Source of the DNA: Scatosoma sp045650185
GTDB lineage: Bacteria > Bacillota > Clostridia > Christensenellales > Borkfalkiaceae
Length of the DNA: 21,590 bases
NCBI GenBank assembly: GCA_045650185.1
Contig: JAZRQY010000009.1
Location: forward strand, 1 to 21,590
Direction of reading: 5' to 3'
Both the position numbers and the translations under genes were made by a program. The notes beneath the pieces were generated by a model. That model was not told where the DNA came from. It ran no database searches and worked only from the letters and a program-made list of their open reading frames with translations. Positions 1-8,495 of this stretch are shown one piece after another. Position 1 is the first letter of the stretch, and the number at the start of each line of letters is the position of its first letter.

Positions 1-1
1 G

Positions 2-1740
2 GCTACGGACGTTGTAAACGTGGGCGAATACGAAGTAAAAGTGACGCTCAACAGCGAAAACTACAAGTGGACGGATAGCGAAACGCTCCAAAGAACGTAC
101 ACGTTTACAATTGCGAAAGCGGAAAACAAATGGACGGCAGAGCCTAGTATCAATGGTTGGACGTACGGCGAAGAACCTTCCGTAGCAACGGCGAGTGCGA
201 AATTCGGTGAAGTAAAAATTACGTATATCGTCAACGGCGAAGAAACGACTAAAATGCCTACGAATGCAGGTGTATATACGGCGAAATTCACGGTAGAAGA
301 TACGGCGAATTATGGCGGATTAGAAAAAGAAATCGAATTCACGATCGCAAAGAAAACAATCGAAATTCCTACGCTTGCAGTAGAAACTGTAACGTACGAT
401 GCAAAAGCACATTCTGCTAGCGTAGTAGAAAGCGAATATTACACCGTAGATATAAGCAAGGCTACGGACGTTGTAAACGTGGGCGAATACGAAGTAAAAG
501 TGACGCTCAACAGCGAAAACTACAAGTGGACGGATAGCGAAACGCTCCAAAGAACGTATACGTTTACAATTACGAAAGCGGAAAACGCATGGACGGCAGA
601 GCCTGCGCTTAGCAAAACTAGCTGGGTTTACGGCGAAGAATCGTCTGAGGTAACGGCGAGCGCGCAATTCGGTGAAGTAAAAATTACGTATATCGTCAAC
701 GGCGAAGAAACGACTAAAATGCCTACGAATGCAGGCGTATATACGGCGAAATTCACGGTAGAGGACACGGCGAATTACGGCGGTTTGTCGGCTGAAATTA
801 AGTTCACGATCGCAAAGAAAACAATCGAAATTCCTACGCTTGCAGTAGAAAACGTAACGTACGATGCAAAAGCACATTCTGCTAGTGTAGAGGCAAGCGA
901 ATATTACACCGTAGACGTAAGCAAGGCTACGGGCGTTGTAAGCGTGGGCGAATACGAAGTAAAAGTTACGCTCAACAGCGAAAACTACAAGTGGACGGAT
1001 AGCGAAACGCTCCAAAGAACGTATACGTTTACAATTGAGCAAGCGACAAACGCATGGACGGCAGAGCCGAGCATTAACGGTTGGACGTACGACGAAGGAT
1101 CGTCCGTGGCAACGGCGAGTGCGAAATTTGGTGAAGTAAAAATTACGTATATCGTCAACGGTGAAGAAACGACTAAAATGCCTACGAATGCAGGCACGTA
1201 TACGGCGAAATTCACGGTAGAAGACACGGCGAATTACGGCGGCTTGTCGACTGAAATTAAGTTCACGATCGCAAAGAAAACCATTGAAATTCCTACGCTT
1301 GCAGTAGAAAACGTAACGTACGATGCAAAAGCACATTCTGCTAGTGTAGAGGCAAGCGAATATTACACCGTAGACGTAAGCAAGGCTACGGACGTTGTAA
1401 ACGTGGGCGAATATGAGGTAAAAGTTACGCTCAACAGCGAAAACTACAAGTGGACAGATAGCGAAACGCTCCAAAGAACGTATACGTTTACAATCACGAA
1501 AGCGGAAAACGCATGGACGGCAGAGCCTAGTATCAATGGTTGGACGTACGGTGAAGAACCTTCCGTAGCAACGGCAAGCGCGAAATTTGGTGAAGTAAAA
1601 ATTACGTATATCGTCAATGGCGAAGAAACGACGGATATGCCTACGAATGCAGGCGTATATACGGCGAAATTCACGGTAGAAGACACGACGAATTACGGCG
1701 GCTTGGAAAAAGAAATCGAGTTCACCATCGCGAAGAAATT
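2..1740 (+). repeat. Near-identical ~459-bp tandem coding repeats
   Basis: The sequence gctacggacgttgtaaacg recurs in register at 2, 461 and 1385, with a two-substitution version at 926. The steps are 459, 465 and 459 bases, or 153 to 155 codons; the extra two codons come from PALSKTSW replacing PSINGW. Each unit is one B plus one A module. The first units are nearly identical at the DNA level, while modules after about 1740 are diverged. That pattern suggests recent tandem duplication or gene conversion. The copy number in the assembly may be wrong. Confidence 0.9.
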
Positions 1741-4700
1741 GGTTGCTGTTCCTACGATTGAGGGTAAAACTTACACAGGCGAAACGCTTACAGCGGACGT
1801 TGCGGAGAGTGACTTGTACGAGGTTACGAAAAACGACGGTGGTGTGGATTGCGGAAAATACGAGGTAATTTTAACCCTCAAAGACGCAAACAATTACTGT
1901 TGGAAGGCTCCTATTGAGGGCAATGCAGAAAGTACGGCGCTGACGTTTGCAATTGTTAAGAATGCGGATAACGCATGGACGGCAGGGCCTACGCTCAGCA
2001 AGACTAGCTGGATTTACGGCGAAACCGCCGCGACGGTAAGCGCGGAGTCCAAGTTCGGCGAGGTGGAGATCACGTACGAAAATAACGCAACCGGCGAAGA
2101 AACGACTAAAATGCCTACGAATGCAGGCAGCTATATCGTGAAATTTAAGGTTGAAGGTACGGAAGACTACAACGGTTTGTCGGCGGAAATCGAGTTCACG
2201 ATCGCAAAGAGAGTGGTAGGTGCTCCTACGCTTGCAGAAGAAAGCGTAACGTACGATACGAAAGCGCACACTCCTAGCGTAGCGACAAGCGAATATTACA
2301 CCGTAGATTTAACCAACGCTACGGACGTTATAGACGCAGGCAAATACGAGGTAAAAGTTACGCTCAAGGACGTAAACTATAAGTGGTCGGACGGCGTAGA
2401 AACGCTTCAAAAAACGCTCACGTTCACGATAGAAAAAGTTTCTGTAGCAGTGCCTACGATCCTTTCTAAAACGTACACGGGCGAAGCGCTTACGGCGGAC
2501 GTTGCGGAAAGTGAATTGTACGCAGTCACGAAAAACGACTCCGTTGTAGACGCGGGCAAATACAAGGTGGAACTCACTCTTAAAAGTTCCAACTATTACT
2601 GGGCTACGCAAGACGAGAGTGAACTGAAAACGGAAATCACGTTTACGGTAGCAAAAGCGACAAACGAATGGGTGGAAGGGCCTAGCGTCAACGGTTGGAC
2701 GTACGGCGAAACTGCTCAAATAATTGCAAGCGCGAAATTCGGCAGGGTTCAAACCAGATACGTGGATGAAAACGGTAAAGAAATGACGGGAATGCCTACG
2801 AATGCAGGCACGTATACGGTGAAATTTACGGTGGCAAATGCGAAGAATTATAGCGGTTTGTCGGCGGAAATCGAGTTCACGATCGCAAAGAGAGTGGTAG
2901 GTGCTCCTACGCTTGCAGAAGAAAGCATAACGTACGATACGAAAGCGCACACTGCTAGCGTAGCGATAAGCGAATATTACACCGTAGATTTAACCAATGC
3001 TACGGACGTTGTAAACGTGGGCGCATACGTCGTGGAATTGAAGCTTGTAGATGCAAATTATATGTGGTCGGACGGCGTAGAAACGCTTCAAAGAACGCTT
3101 ACGTTTGTCATCGAAAAGGCGACAAACGAATGGACGGCGGTGCCGAGTATTGAAAATTATACCTACGGCGAAACCGCTCAAATAATTGCAAGCGCGAAAT
3201 TTGGTGAAGTAAAAATTGCGTATATCGTCAACGGTGAAGAAACGACGGATATGCCTACGAATGCGGGCACGTATACGGCGAAATTCACGGTAGAAGACAC
3301 GGCGAATTATGGCGGCTTGTCGGCTGAAATCGAATTCACGATTGCAAAGAAAGTAATTGAAGTTCCTACGCTTGCAGAAGAAAACGTAACTTACGATGCA
3401 AAAGCACATTCTGCTAGCGTGGCGACGAGCGAATATTACACCGTAGACGTAAGCAAGGCTACGGACGTTGTAAACGTGGGCGAATACGAAGTAAAAGTTA
3501 CGCTTAACAACGAAAACTATAAGTGGTCGGACGGCGTGGAAACGCTTCAAAGAACGTTTACGTTTGTCATTGAAAAGGCGAAAAACGAATGGACGGCGGT
3601 GCCGAGTATTGAAAATTATACCTACGGCGAAACCGCTCAAATAATTGCAAGCGCGAAACTTGGTGAAGTAAAAATTGCGTATATCGTCAATGGCGAAGAA
3701 ACGACTAAAATGCCTACGAATGCAGGCACGTATACGGTGAAATTTACGGTAGAAGATACGGAGAATTACAGTGGCTTGTCGGCTGAAATCGAATTCACGA
3801 TTTCGAAGAAAGTGGTGGACGTTCCTACGATTGAGGAAAAAACTTACACGGGTGAAACGCTTACGGCGGACGTTGCGGAGAGTGATTTGTACGAGGTTAC
3901 GAAAAACGACGGTGGCGTTAGTTATGGCGAATACGAGGTAATTTTAACGCTTAAAGATGCAGACAATTATCGCTGGTCTATGGAAAGCGCGGAAGAAACC
4001 GTGGTATTGACGTTTAAAATCGCAAGAGCGCAAGCGGTTGTCAGCGCCCCCGAATTCTCCACGTCGGAATGGTATTACGGCGATGAGTCGGTCACCGTTA
4101 GCGCGGAATGTGATCTGACCAAAGATATCGATTTCTATTACGATACCTCCAAAACGGGCGACTTTACTAGTACGCAAATGCCTACGAACGCAGGAACGTA
4201 TTATGTAAAAGCGGTGGTTGCGAGCGCGGAAAATTACGACGGCGCGGAATCGGAAATCGTACGCTTTACCATTCAAAAAGCAATCGTTACCTTGACAGCT
4301 CCGACGTATAGTACCGATTATACCTATTACGAAAATACCGTAGATTTAGAAAATGCGGAAATGCTGAGCGCGCCTACGGCGTTTGACAACTTGGGCAATG
4401 AGGTACACGGTACGTTTAAATACTCTATCGAGCTTGGTCAAGCGATTACAAACGGCACGGTGAATGTGAGTGTAACCTTCGAGCTTAACGATGGCGAAAA
4501 TTACGTTTTGCAAACTTCGTCGGTAACGACTACCATCCAAGTAAAAGTAGTGGCGTATATTGGTTCTACGAATTACGGCTCGGTGGAAAGCGCGCTTGAA
4601 AACGCGAAGTCTGGCGATATGGTTTGGGTGACGGCAGGGCTTACGGACGCGGTAATTGCACAAAAATGCACAATTCCTTCGGGCGTTACGCTCAATATCC

Positions 4701-5896
4701 CGCACACCGCAGGGGCAATGAACTCCAACGGAACGGCAACGTTGTATGCGAAGACCATAGACGAAGCGACGGGTGAGAGGGAGCATGATGATTTAAGCCT
4801 AATGGTCCTCAAAACGAATCTTACGCTTAATGCAGGGGTAATTTTAACCAACAAAGGCACGATAAAAATTGCCGGCGAATTGTCTGGCGGTGCAGGCGGC
4901 AGTGCGTACTCGGGACATACGTCGGGACTTTATGCGAAGTTGACGATGGATACCAACGCGCAAATCGTGAATACGGGTACAATTCATTGCTTTGGTATTA
5001 TTGCTGAAAAGACGGTAAATAATGGCAGTAAAGTGTCTATCAACAGCGGTTCGCTGTACGTACCTTTCGTTGTCCGCGACTTTAGAGGCGGCAGCTATAT
5101 GTACGCCGTATATAAAAAGGGTTCAGACTTGGAGATTTGTCCGTTCAATCAATTTGAATTTAGAAACGTAACCTCGTTGTTGCAAATAAGCTACGGTGCA
5201 AAGGTATACGGGTATGCAAACTTGTACGCGGACTCTAAACAAAACGCTACCGAGGTGGAACTTGTAGGAACGACGTCAAGTGCGCTTGTTCAATTGACAA
5301 GTGGCGCGTATATGACCTATAAATATACGCCTCGCGTATATTCGAGTGCAACAGCTTACGTAGAAACAGTGGGCGATAAAGTGGCGGAAGGCGCGGCGAA
5401 ACTTGATTTGTATGGTGGAGCAACCGTCAATTCTATGACGTTGAAGATTAAAGTCTTATTTACGACGATTAATATTCCCACGTCCGATTATTACTTCCCG
5501 TTAACTTGGAGATTTGATATTACACTCCATAACGGAACGTATAAAACGAATAATCGTTATAAAATGATGTCGGGTGCTAAGCTTACGGTGGAATCGGATG
5601 CAAGCTTAACCGTATCAGCATTAACCGTTTATGACGGTGGATGGAAGGATCAGTGCGCTGTGGCTGGGTGCACGTCAACCATTTATACAAGTAGAGGTGA
5701 CGCGATTTTGACGGTAAAAGGCACGCTTAGCACAACAGCGCTTGCGGGCGACGTGTATATCGATGGCGGTACGGTAACGACGACGAATACGAGTATCACC
5801 ACCTACGAAGCAATTCAAATAAGCGGTAAAAGTTTATTAGCTTCGTTAAAGAGCCACGAAACGATTGTAAAGACGTATAACCCGATTACCGTTTAA
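2..5896 (+). CDS. Giant repeat surface protein (MBG/YDG-like Ig modules), 5'-truncated
   Basis: The reading frame is open from the window edge, so the start and any signal peptide lie outside; about 1,964 residues are visible. Up to about base 4550 the protein alternates two Ig-like modules of roughly 75-80 residues. Module A carries W-x-YGE, an invariant MPTNAG (nine copies), a central NY and an ending FTIAK. Module B carries VTYDAKAHSASV, SEYYTVD and ENYKW, or the variant KTYTGE..LTADVAES. These resemble the MBG/YDG-type domains of bacterial surface proteins, which act as stalks. From about 4550 to the end lies a different Gly/Thr/Ser/Asn-rich domain starting AYIGSTNYGSVESAL, probably a beta-helix. 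The C-terminus is YNPITV: no LPxTG motif, no membrane helix and no SLH domain are visible. A role in adhesion or as a cell-surface stalk is inference. A strong terminator follows the stop codon. Confidence 0.85.
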   Translation, partial: ATDVVNVGEYEVKVTLNSENYKWTDSETLQRTYTFTIAKAENKWTAEPSINGWTYGEEPSVATASAKFGEVKITYIVNGEETTKMPTNAGVYTAKFTVEDTANYGGLEKEIEFTIAKKTIEIPTLAVETVTYDAKAHSASVVESEYYTVDISKATDVVNVGEYEVKVTLNSENYKWTDSETLQRTYTFTITKAENAWTAEPALSKTSWVYGEESSEVTASAQFGEVKITYIVNGEETTKMPTNAGVYTAKFTVEDTANYGGLSAEIKFTIAKKTIEIPTLAVENVTYDAKAHSASVEASEYYTVDVSKATGVVSVGEYEVKVTLNSENYKWTDSETLQRTYTFTIEQATNAWTAEPSINGWTYDEGSSVATASAKFGEVKITYIVNGEETTKMPTNAGTYTAKFTVEDTANYGGLSTEIKFTIAKKTIEIPTLAVENVTYDAKAHSASVEASEYYTVDVSKATDVVNVGEYEVKVTLNSENYKWTDSETLQRTYTFTITKAENAWTAEPSINGWTYGEEPSVATASAKFGEVKITYIVNGEETTDMPTNAGVYTAKFTVEDTTNYGGLEKEIEFTIAKKLVAVPTIEGKTYTGETLTADVAESDLYEVTKNDGGVDCGKYEVILTLKDANNYCWKAPIEGNAESTALTFAIVKNADNAWTAGPTLSKTSWIYGETAATVSAESKFGEVEITYENNATGEETTKMPTNAGSYIVKFKVEGTEDYNGLSAEIEFTIAKRVVGAPTLAEESVTYDTKAHTPSVATSEYYTVDLTNATDVIDAGKYEVKVTLKDVNYKWSDGVETLQKTLTFTIEKVSVAVPTILSKTYTGEALTADVAESELYAVTKNDSVVDAGKYKVELTLKSSNYYWATQDESELKTEITFTVAKATNEWVEGPSVNGWTYGETAQIIASAKFGRVQTRYVDENGKEMTGMPTNAGTYTVKFTVANAKNYSGLSAEIEFTIAKRVVGAPTLAEESITYDTKAHTASVAISEYYTVDLTNATDVVNVGAYVVELKLVDANYMWSDGVETLQRTLTFVIEKATNEWTAVPSIENYTYGETAQIIASAKFGEVKIAYIVNGEETTDMPTNAGTYTAKFTVEDTANYGGLSAEIEFTIAKKVIEVPTLAEENVTYDAKAHSASVATSEYYTVDVSKATDVVNVGEYEVKVTLNNENYKWSDGVETLQRTFTFVIEKAKNEWTAVPSIENYTYGETAQIIASAKLGEVKIAYIVNGEETTKMPTNAGTYTVKFTVEDTENYSGLSAEIEFTISKKVVDVPTIEEKTYTGETLTADVAESDLYEVTKNDGGVSYGEYEVILTLKDADNYRWSMESAEETVVLTFKIARAQAVVSAPEFSTSEWYYGDESVTVSAECDLTKDIDFYYDTSKTGDFTSTQMPTNAGTYYVKAVVASAENYDGAESEIVRFTIQKAIVTLTAPTYSTDYTYYENTVDLENAEMLSAPTAFDNLGNEVHGTFKYSIELGQAITNGTVNVSVTFELNDGENYVLQTSSVTTTIQVKVVAYIGSTNYGSVESALENAKSGDMVWVTAGLTDAVIAQKCTIPSGVTLNIPHTAGAMNSNGTATLYAKTIDEATGEREHDDLSLMVLKTNLTLNAGVILTNKGTIKIAGELSGGAGGSAYSGHTSGLYAKLTMDTNAQIVNTGTIHCFGIIAEKTVNNGSKVSINSGSLYVPFVVRDFRGGSYMYAVYKKGSDLEICPFNQFEFRNVTSLLQISYGAKVYGYANLYADSKQNATEVELVGTTSSALVQLTSGAYMTYKYTPRVYSSATAYVETVGDKVAEGAAKLDLYGGATVNSMTLKIKVLFTTINIPTSDYYFPLTWRFDITLHNGTYKTNNRYKMMSGAKLTVESDASLTVSALTVYDGGWKDQCAVAGCTSTIYTSRGDAILTVKGTLSTTALAGDVYIDGGTVTTTNTSITTYEAIQISGKSLLASLKSHETIVKTYNPITV

Positions 5897-5938
5897 GGAA
5901 ATGCATAGCGGCGAAAAAAGCTAAGCAGTAAAAAACAA

Positions 5939-5970
5939 CCGCCCGAAGGCAACTGTCTTCGGGCGGCTTT
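5939..5970 (+). terminator. Rho-independent terminator of the giant surface protein gene
   Basis: A perfect 10-bp stem (CCGCCCGAAG at 5939-5948 with CTTCGGGCGG at 5957-5966) has an 8-nt loop and is followed by CTTTCATTTATTTT. It lies about 40 bases after the stop codon. Confidence 0.9.
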
Positions 5971-6054
5971 CATTTATTTTACAGTAAGACTCTTTTGCGG
6001 CATAAACCGCCGTTTTTAGTACGATTTTATATAGGGCAGGTATTTATTCAAGGC

Positions 6055-6089
6055 AAAAAGAAAAGCGTTCCCTTGACGCAAGGAAACGC
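6055..6089 (-). terminator. Second terminator-like hairpin beyond the tRNA operon
   Basis: Read on the minus strand, GCGTTTCCTT and AAGGGAACGC pair with one mismatch around a 5-nt loop (6065-6089). A T-rich run follows (complement of 6055-6064). It sits about 150 bases beyond the terminator at 6236-6270 and may back it up. It could also be a remnant. Confidence 0.5.
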
Positions 6090-6092
6090 CTT

Positions 6093-6299
6093 AAAAACTG
6101 TTTTAGAAAATGAAACAACCCAAACCGTTTACGATGACTCGTACGGACACCAAAAGTAAAACGGCGCCTAAACTGTCATTGCAAGCGTTTTCCGAACCCG
6201 ATGGGTTCAAGTCAATCCGTACGGGTCACCACACAGCAAAAAAGCACACCGAGAATGGTGTGCTTTTTGCTGGTGACCCGTACGGGACTCGAACCCATG
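6093..6299. repeat. tRNA-Glu 3'-end inverted duplication around a terminator
   Basis: This gene-free stretch holds a plus-strand copy of the T-arm/acceptor/CCA end of tRNA-Glu at 6203-6231, facing the real end at 6271-6296. The copies differ by one substitution and a 3-base insertion. A further related 13-mer lies at 6135-6147. The left copy also forms a perfect GAACCC/GGGTTC hairpin at 6194-6208. The left copy lacks a foldable D-arm and anticodon arm upstream, so it is a fragment and not a tRNA gene. Confidence 0.7.
6236..6270 (-). terminator. Terminator of the fMet-Met-Glu tRNA operon
   Basis: The 14- to 15-base arms at 6236-6250 and 6257-6270 share GCACACC/GGTGTGC and enclose a 6-nt loop. 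A T-run follows on the minus strand. The stem abuts the encoded CCA of tRNA-Glu with no spacer. Confidence 0.85.
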
Positions 6300-6345
6300 T
6301 TACCACCGTGAAAGGGTGGTGTCTTAACCGCTTGACCAACGGGCC
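6271..6345 (-). tRNA. tRNA-Glu (anticodon TTC)
   Basis: The 75-nt minus-strand gene forms a full cloverleaf. The acceptor GGCCCGT pairs with ACGGGTC with one G-T wobble, and the discriminator is A with encoded CCA. The anticodon loop CTTTCAC gives TTC, and the T-arm has GGTTCGAGTCC. It is last in a three-tRNA operon. Confidence 0.95.
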
Positions 6346-6379
6346 ATATATGTAAACGCGTTTCCGCGTTGTTTTTAAA

Positions 6380-6456
6380 TGGTAGCGGCGATGAGATTCG
6401 AACTTATGACCTACCGGGTATGAACCGGTCGCTCTGACCAACTGAGCTACGCCGCC
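6380..6456 (-). tRNA. tRNA-Met, elongator (anticodon CAT)
   Basis: The 77-nt gene has acceptor GGCGGCG/CGCCGCT, D-arm GCTC...GAGC, anticodon loop TTCATAC and encoded CCA. The anticodon stem is ACCGG/CCGGT and so lacks the three consecutive G-C pairs of initiators. The first acceptor pair is G-T. Overall it resembles Gram-positive elongator tRNA-Met more than tRNA-Ile2. Confidence 0.88.
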
Positions 6457-6459
6457 ATG

Positions 6460-6536
<77 letters not shown>

Positions 6537-6574
6537 ATATAGAACTCTGCTGCTTTCTCGCAAAGAGCCTATTT

Positions 6575-6603
6575 ATAATACTAAAAAAATATATGCTTGT
6601 CAA
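6575..6603 (-). promoter_or_regulatory. Sigma-A promoter of the fMet-Met-Glu tRNA operon
   Basis: On the minus strand the -35 is TTGACA (6598-6603), the spacer is 17 bases and the -10 is TATTAT (6575-6580), about 40 bases upstream of tRNA-fMet. Confidence 0.85.
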
Positions 6604-6686
6604 CTATTTTTCGCCTGAAAATGAAAAAATTTTTAACTTTTTTCGCTTTAGTTTGGGGCGATTTTTTTTATTCCGCTTTAAAACAC

Positions 6687-6715
6687 TTTACAAAGAACGC
6701 AAACTCCTGTATAAT
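6687..6715 (+). promoter_or_regulatory. Sigma-A promoter of the methyltransferase/RluA unit
   Basis: The -35 is TTTACA (6687-6692), the spacer is 17 bases and the -10 is a perfect TATAAT (6710-6715). A leader of about 40 bases carries AAAGGAG at 6746-6752 before the ATG. Confidence 0.85.
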
Positions 6716-6762
6716 AGATAGGTCAAAGTGCCGATTTTCTACGGCAAAGGAGTATATCGCTT

Positions 6763-7635
6763 ATGAGAATCAGCGAAAACTGGAAAGATTATTCCATCAT
6801 CGCAACGGGTGATGGCTATAAATTAGAGCGTTGGAAGGACGTCTATCTGCTCCGTCCCGACCCTCAGGTGATTTGGTCGTCACAGTTCGATTTGTTCAGT
6901 TATCCCAAGCTGAACGCCTACTACAAGCGTAGCGAAAAGGGCGGTGGCGGTTGGAAGTACTTAAAGCCAATGCCCGAGGAATGGAATATTACTTACGACA
7001 ATCTGGATATCGCCTTCAAAATCAAGCCGATGGGCTTTAAGCATACCGGCTTATTTCCCGAGCAGGCGGTGAACTGGGAGAGGATGACTGAGCTTATCAA
7101 GAACGCAGGTCGTCCCATCAAGGTATTAAATCTGTTCGCCTACACAGGCGGCGCAACGGTAGCGTGCGCGAAGGCAGGCGCATCTGTCGTACACGTGGAT
7201 GCGGCAAAGGGCATGGTAGAGCGTGCCGGCGAAAACGCAAGGTTGTCGGGCATCCATACTGGGATTCGCTATATCGTAGACGATTGCCTTAAGTTCGTGC
7301 AACGCGAAATTCGTCGTGGCAATAAATACGATGCGATTATCATGGACCCTCCCTCTTACGGCAGGGGCCCGAACGGCGAGATGTGGAAAATCGAAAACGA
7401 CCTATTTTCATTCGTGCAGACTTGCACGCAGGTCTTGTCGGACAACCCCTTGTTCGTGCTGATTAACAGCTACACGACGGGCTTGCAACCGATGGTTTTG
7501 AAGAATATATTGACGCTTACGATGCGTGATTTCCCCGGCAGAGCCGAGGCGTACGAGGTGGGCATAAAGACGGAGGAGGGGATTTCCCTTCCGTGCGGCG
7601 CAGGAGGAATGTTTATCAATGACGGAAATGCTTGA
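6763..7635 (+). CDS. Class I SAM-dependent RNA methyltransferase (RlmI/RlmK-like family)
   Basis: The 290-residue protein has a Rossmann-fold methyltransferase core. The SAM-binding motif is NLFAYTGG at residues 123-130, the acidic strand end is VHVDAAKGMV, and the catalytic-loop motif is DPPSYG at 195-200. This arrangement matches the COG1092 family of 23S rRNA (cytosine-C5 or guanine) methyltransferases. The N-terminal PUA domain found in RlmI is not apparent; about 100 residues without a clear motif precede the core instead. The ATG has AAAGGAG ten bases upstream. The gene overlaps the following pseudouridine synthase by 17 bases, so the two are probably co-transcribed and translationally coupled. 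The family is secure; the exact base and position modified are not known. Confidence 0.85.
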   Translation: MRISENWKDYSIIATGDGYKLERWKDVYLLRPDPQVIWSSQFDLFSYPKLNAYYKRSEKGGGGWKYLKPMPEEWNITYDNLDIAFKIKPMGFKHTGLFPEQAVNWERMTELIKNAGRPIKVLNLFAYTGGATVACAKAGASVVHVDAAKGMVERAGENARLSGIHTGIRYIVDDCLKFVQREIRRGNKYDAIIMDPPSYGRGPNGEMWKIENDLFSFVQTCTQVLSDNPLFVLINSYTTGLQPMVLKNILTLTMRDFPGRAEAYEVGIKTEEGISLPCGAGGMFINDGNA

Positions 7636-8359
7636 AACAATGGAAAACGTGGAAGAATTTACCCCTGATTTTTCAATTTTATACGAAGATAATCACGTCA
7701 TCGTGGTATTAAAGCCGCAGATGACCGCTTGTTGCGGAGACGAGAGCAAAGACGATAACCTGCTGGATATGATCAAGCGTTATATCAAGGTGAAATACAA
7801 CAAGCCCGGCAACGTTTACGTGGGGCTGGTACATCGTTTGGATAGACCCACGGGTGGCGTAATGGTCTACGCGAAGACCAGCAAAGCGGCATCCCGACTT
7901 TCCGAAGGGATGCGCGGCGGCGAATTCGAGAAAAAGTACCTCACCGTGCTTTGCGGTTCGATGCCTGAATTGCGCGGTACGCTGACCAACTACTTAAAGA
8001 AAAACACCGTCAACAACATGGTGTATATCTGTACGGAAACGGAGGAGGGCGCAAAGCTCGCCAGCCTCGATTATAAGGTCCTTGAAGACAAGGGTAAGTA
8101 CACCCTGGCAGAGGTTCGTTTGCATACGGGCAGAACTCATCAAATCCGCGTGCAGATGGCAGGTGTTTCCCATCCGGTATTCGGGGATATGCGCTACGGT
8201 GGTGCGTTGGCGCAGAAGGGAAAGCTGGCGCTTTGGGCATATTCCCTCTCCTTCCTGCATCCGATCACTAAGGAGCGCATGAAGTTTGTTGCGCTTCCTC
8301 CTGAGGAAGAGACCCCTTGGAAGGCGTTTGACCTTTCCAATTTGGCGGAAATTAAGTAA
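7619..8359 (+). CDS. RluA-family pseudouridine synthase, no S4 domain
   Basis: The 246-residue enzyme carries VHRLDRPTGGVMVYAKT, with His72 and the catalytic Asp75. Later motifs are KKYLTVL, the RLHTGRTHQIRVQMA block and HPVFGDMRYGG. The family isomerises uridine to pseudouridine in rRNA or tRNA. There is no N-terminal S4 RNA-binding domain: the protein begins with ILYEDNHVIVVLKP, the usual start of the catalytic domain. The start lies inside the end of the methyltransferase gene, and AGGAGG at 7602-7607 is 11 bases upstream. Methionines at residues 4 and 8 are less likely starts. No terminator is visible between this gene and the next promoter. The target site cannot be assigned. Confidence 0.9.
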   Translation: MTEMLETMENVEEFTPDFSILYEDNHVIVVLKPQMTACCGDESKDDNLLDMIKRYIKVKYNKPGNVYVGLVHRLDRPTGGVMVYAKTSKAASRLSEGMRGGEFEKKYLTVLCGSMPELRGTLTNYLKKNTVNNMVYICTETEEGAKLASLDYKVLEDKGKYTLAEVRLHTGRTHQIRVQMAGVSHPVFGDMRYGGALAQKGKLALWAYSLSFLHPITKERMKFVALPPEEETPWKAFDLSNLAEIK

Positions 8360-8396
8360 AAAACTGAAAAAACAAAAAATATCCCTTTAAATGCAT

Positions 8397-8425
8397 TTGA
8401 CAAAATGCTCGGTAGGGTGTAAAAT
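8397..8425 (+). promoter_or_regulatory. Sigma-A promoter of the membrane-anchored surface protein
   Basis: The -35 is TTGACA (8397-8402), the spacer is 17 bases and the -10 is TAAAAT (8420-8425). Because the promoter lies inside the longest possible ORF (from 8391), it supports the internal start at 8496. Confidence 0.85.
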
Positions 8426-8495
8426 AAAGAAGTACGATTTGTATTATAGGGCATCCTATATACAAAGATTACGAAGACACGAGAGGCATTTTTTA

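Noticed and set aside
320..1474. 384-residue minus-strand ORF inside the repeat gene
   Set aside because: It is an antisense shadow of the repeated coding sequence, rich in Arg, Phe and Cys, with no start signals; other minus ORFs at 1871-3640 and 8520-9818 are the same kind of artefact.
2..4300. CRISPR-like array from regular repeats
   Set aside because: The repeats are long, in frame and fully coding, with no short repeat/unique spacer structure.
6103..6200. Short hydrophobic minus-strand peptide (GAVLLLVSVRVIVNGLGCFIF)
   Set aside because: There is no start codon with a ribosome site in that frame, and the region lies between two terminators.
6136..6231. Possible plus-strand tRNA gene (GACTCGT could pair with ACGGGTC and ends in ACCA)
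   Set aside because: The interior gives no D-arm, anticodon arm or proper T-stem, and the length is 96 bases. It is better read as a tRNA fragment.
6110..6355. Plus-strand ORF of 81 residues (contains PYGTRTHV)
   Set aside because: It runs through the terminator and antisense of tRNA-Glu; such peptides are common false calls over tRNA genes.
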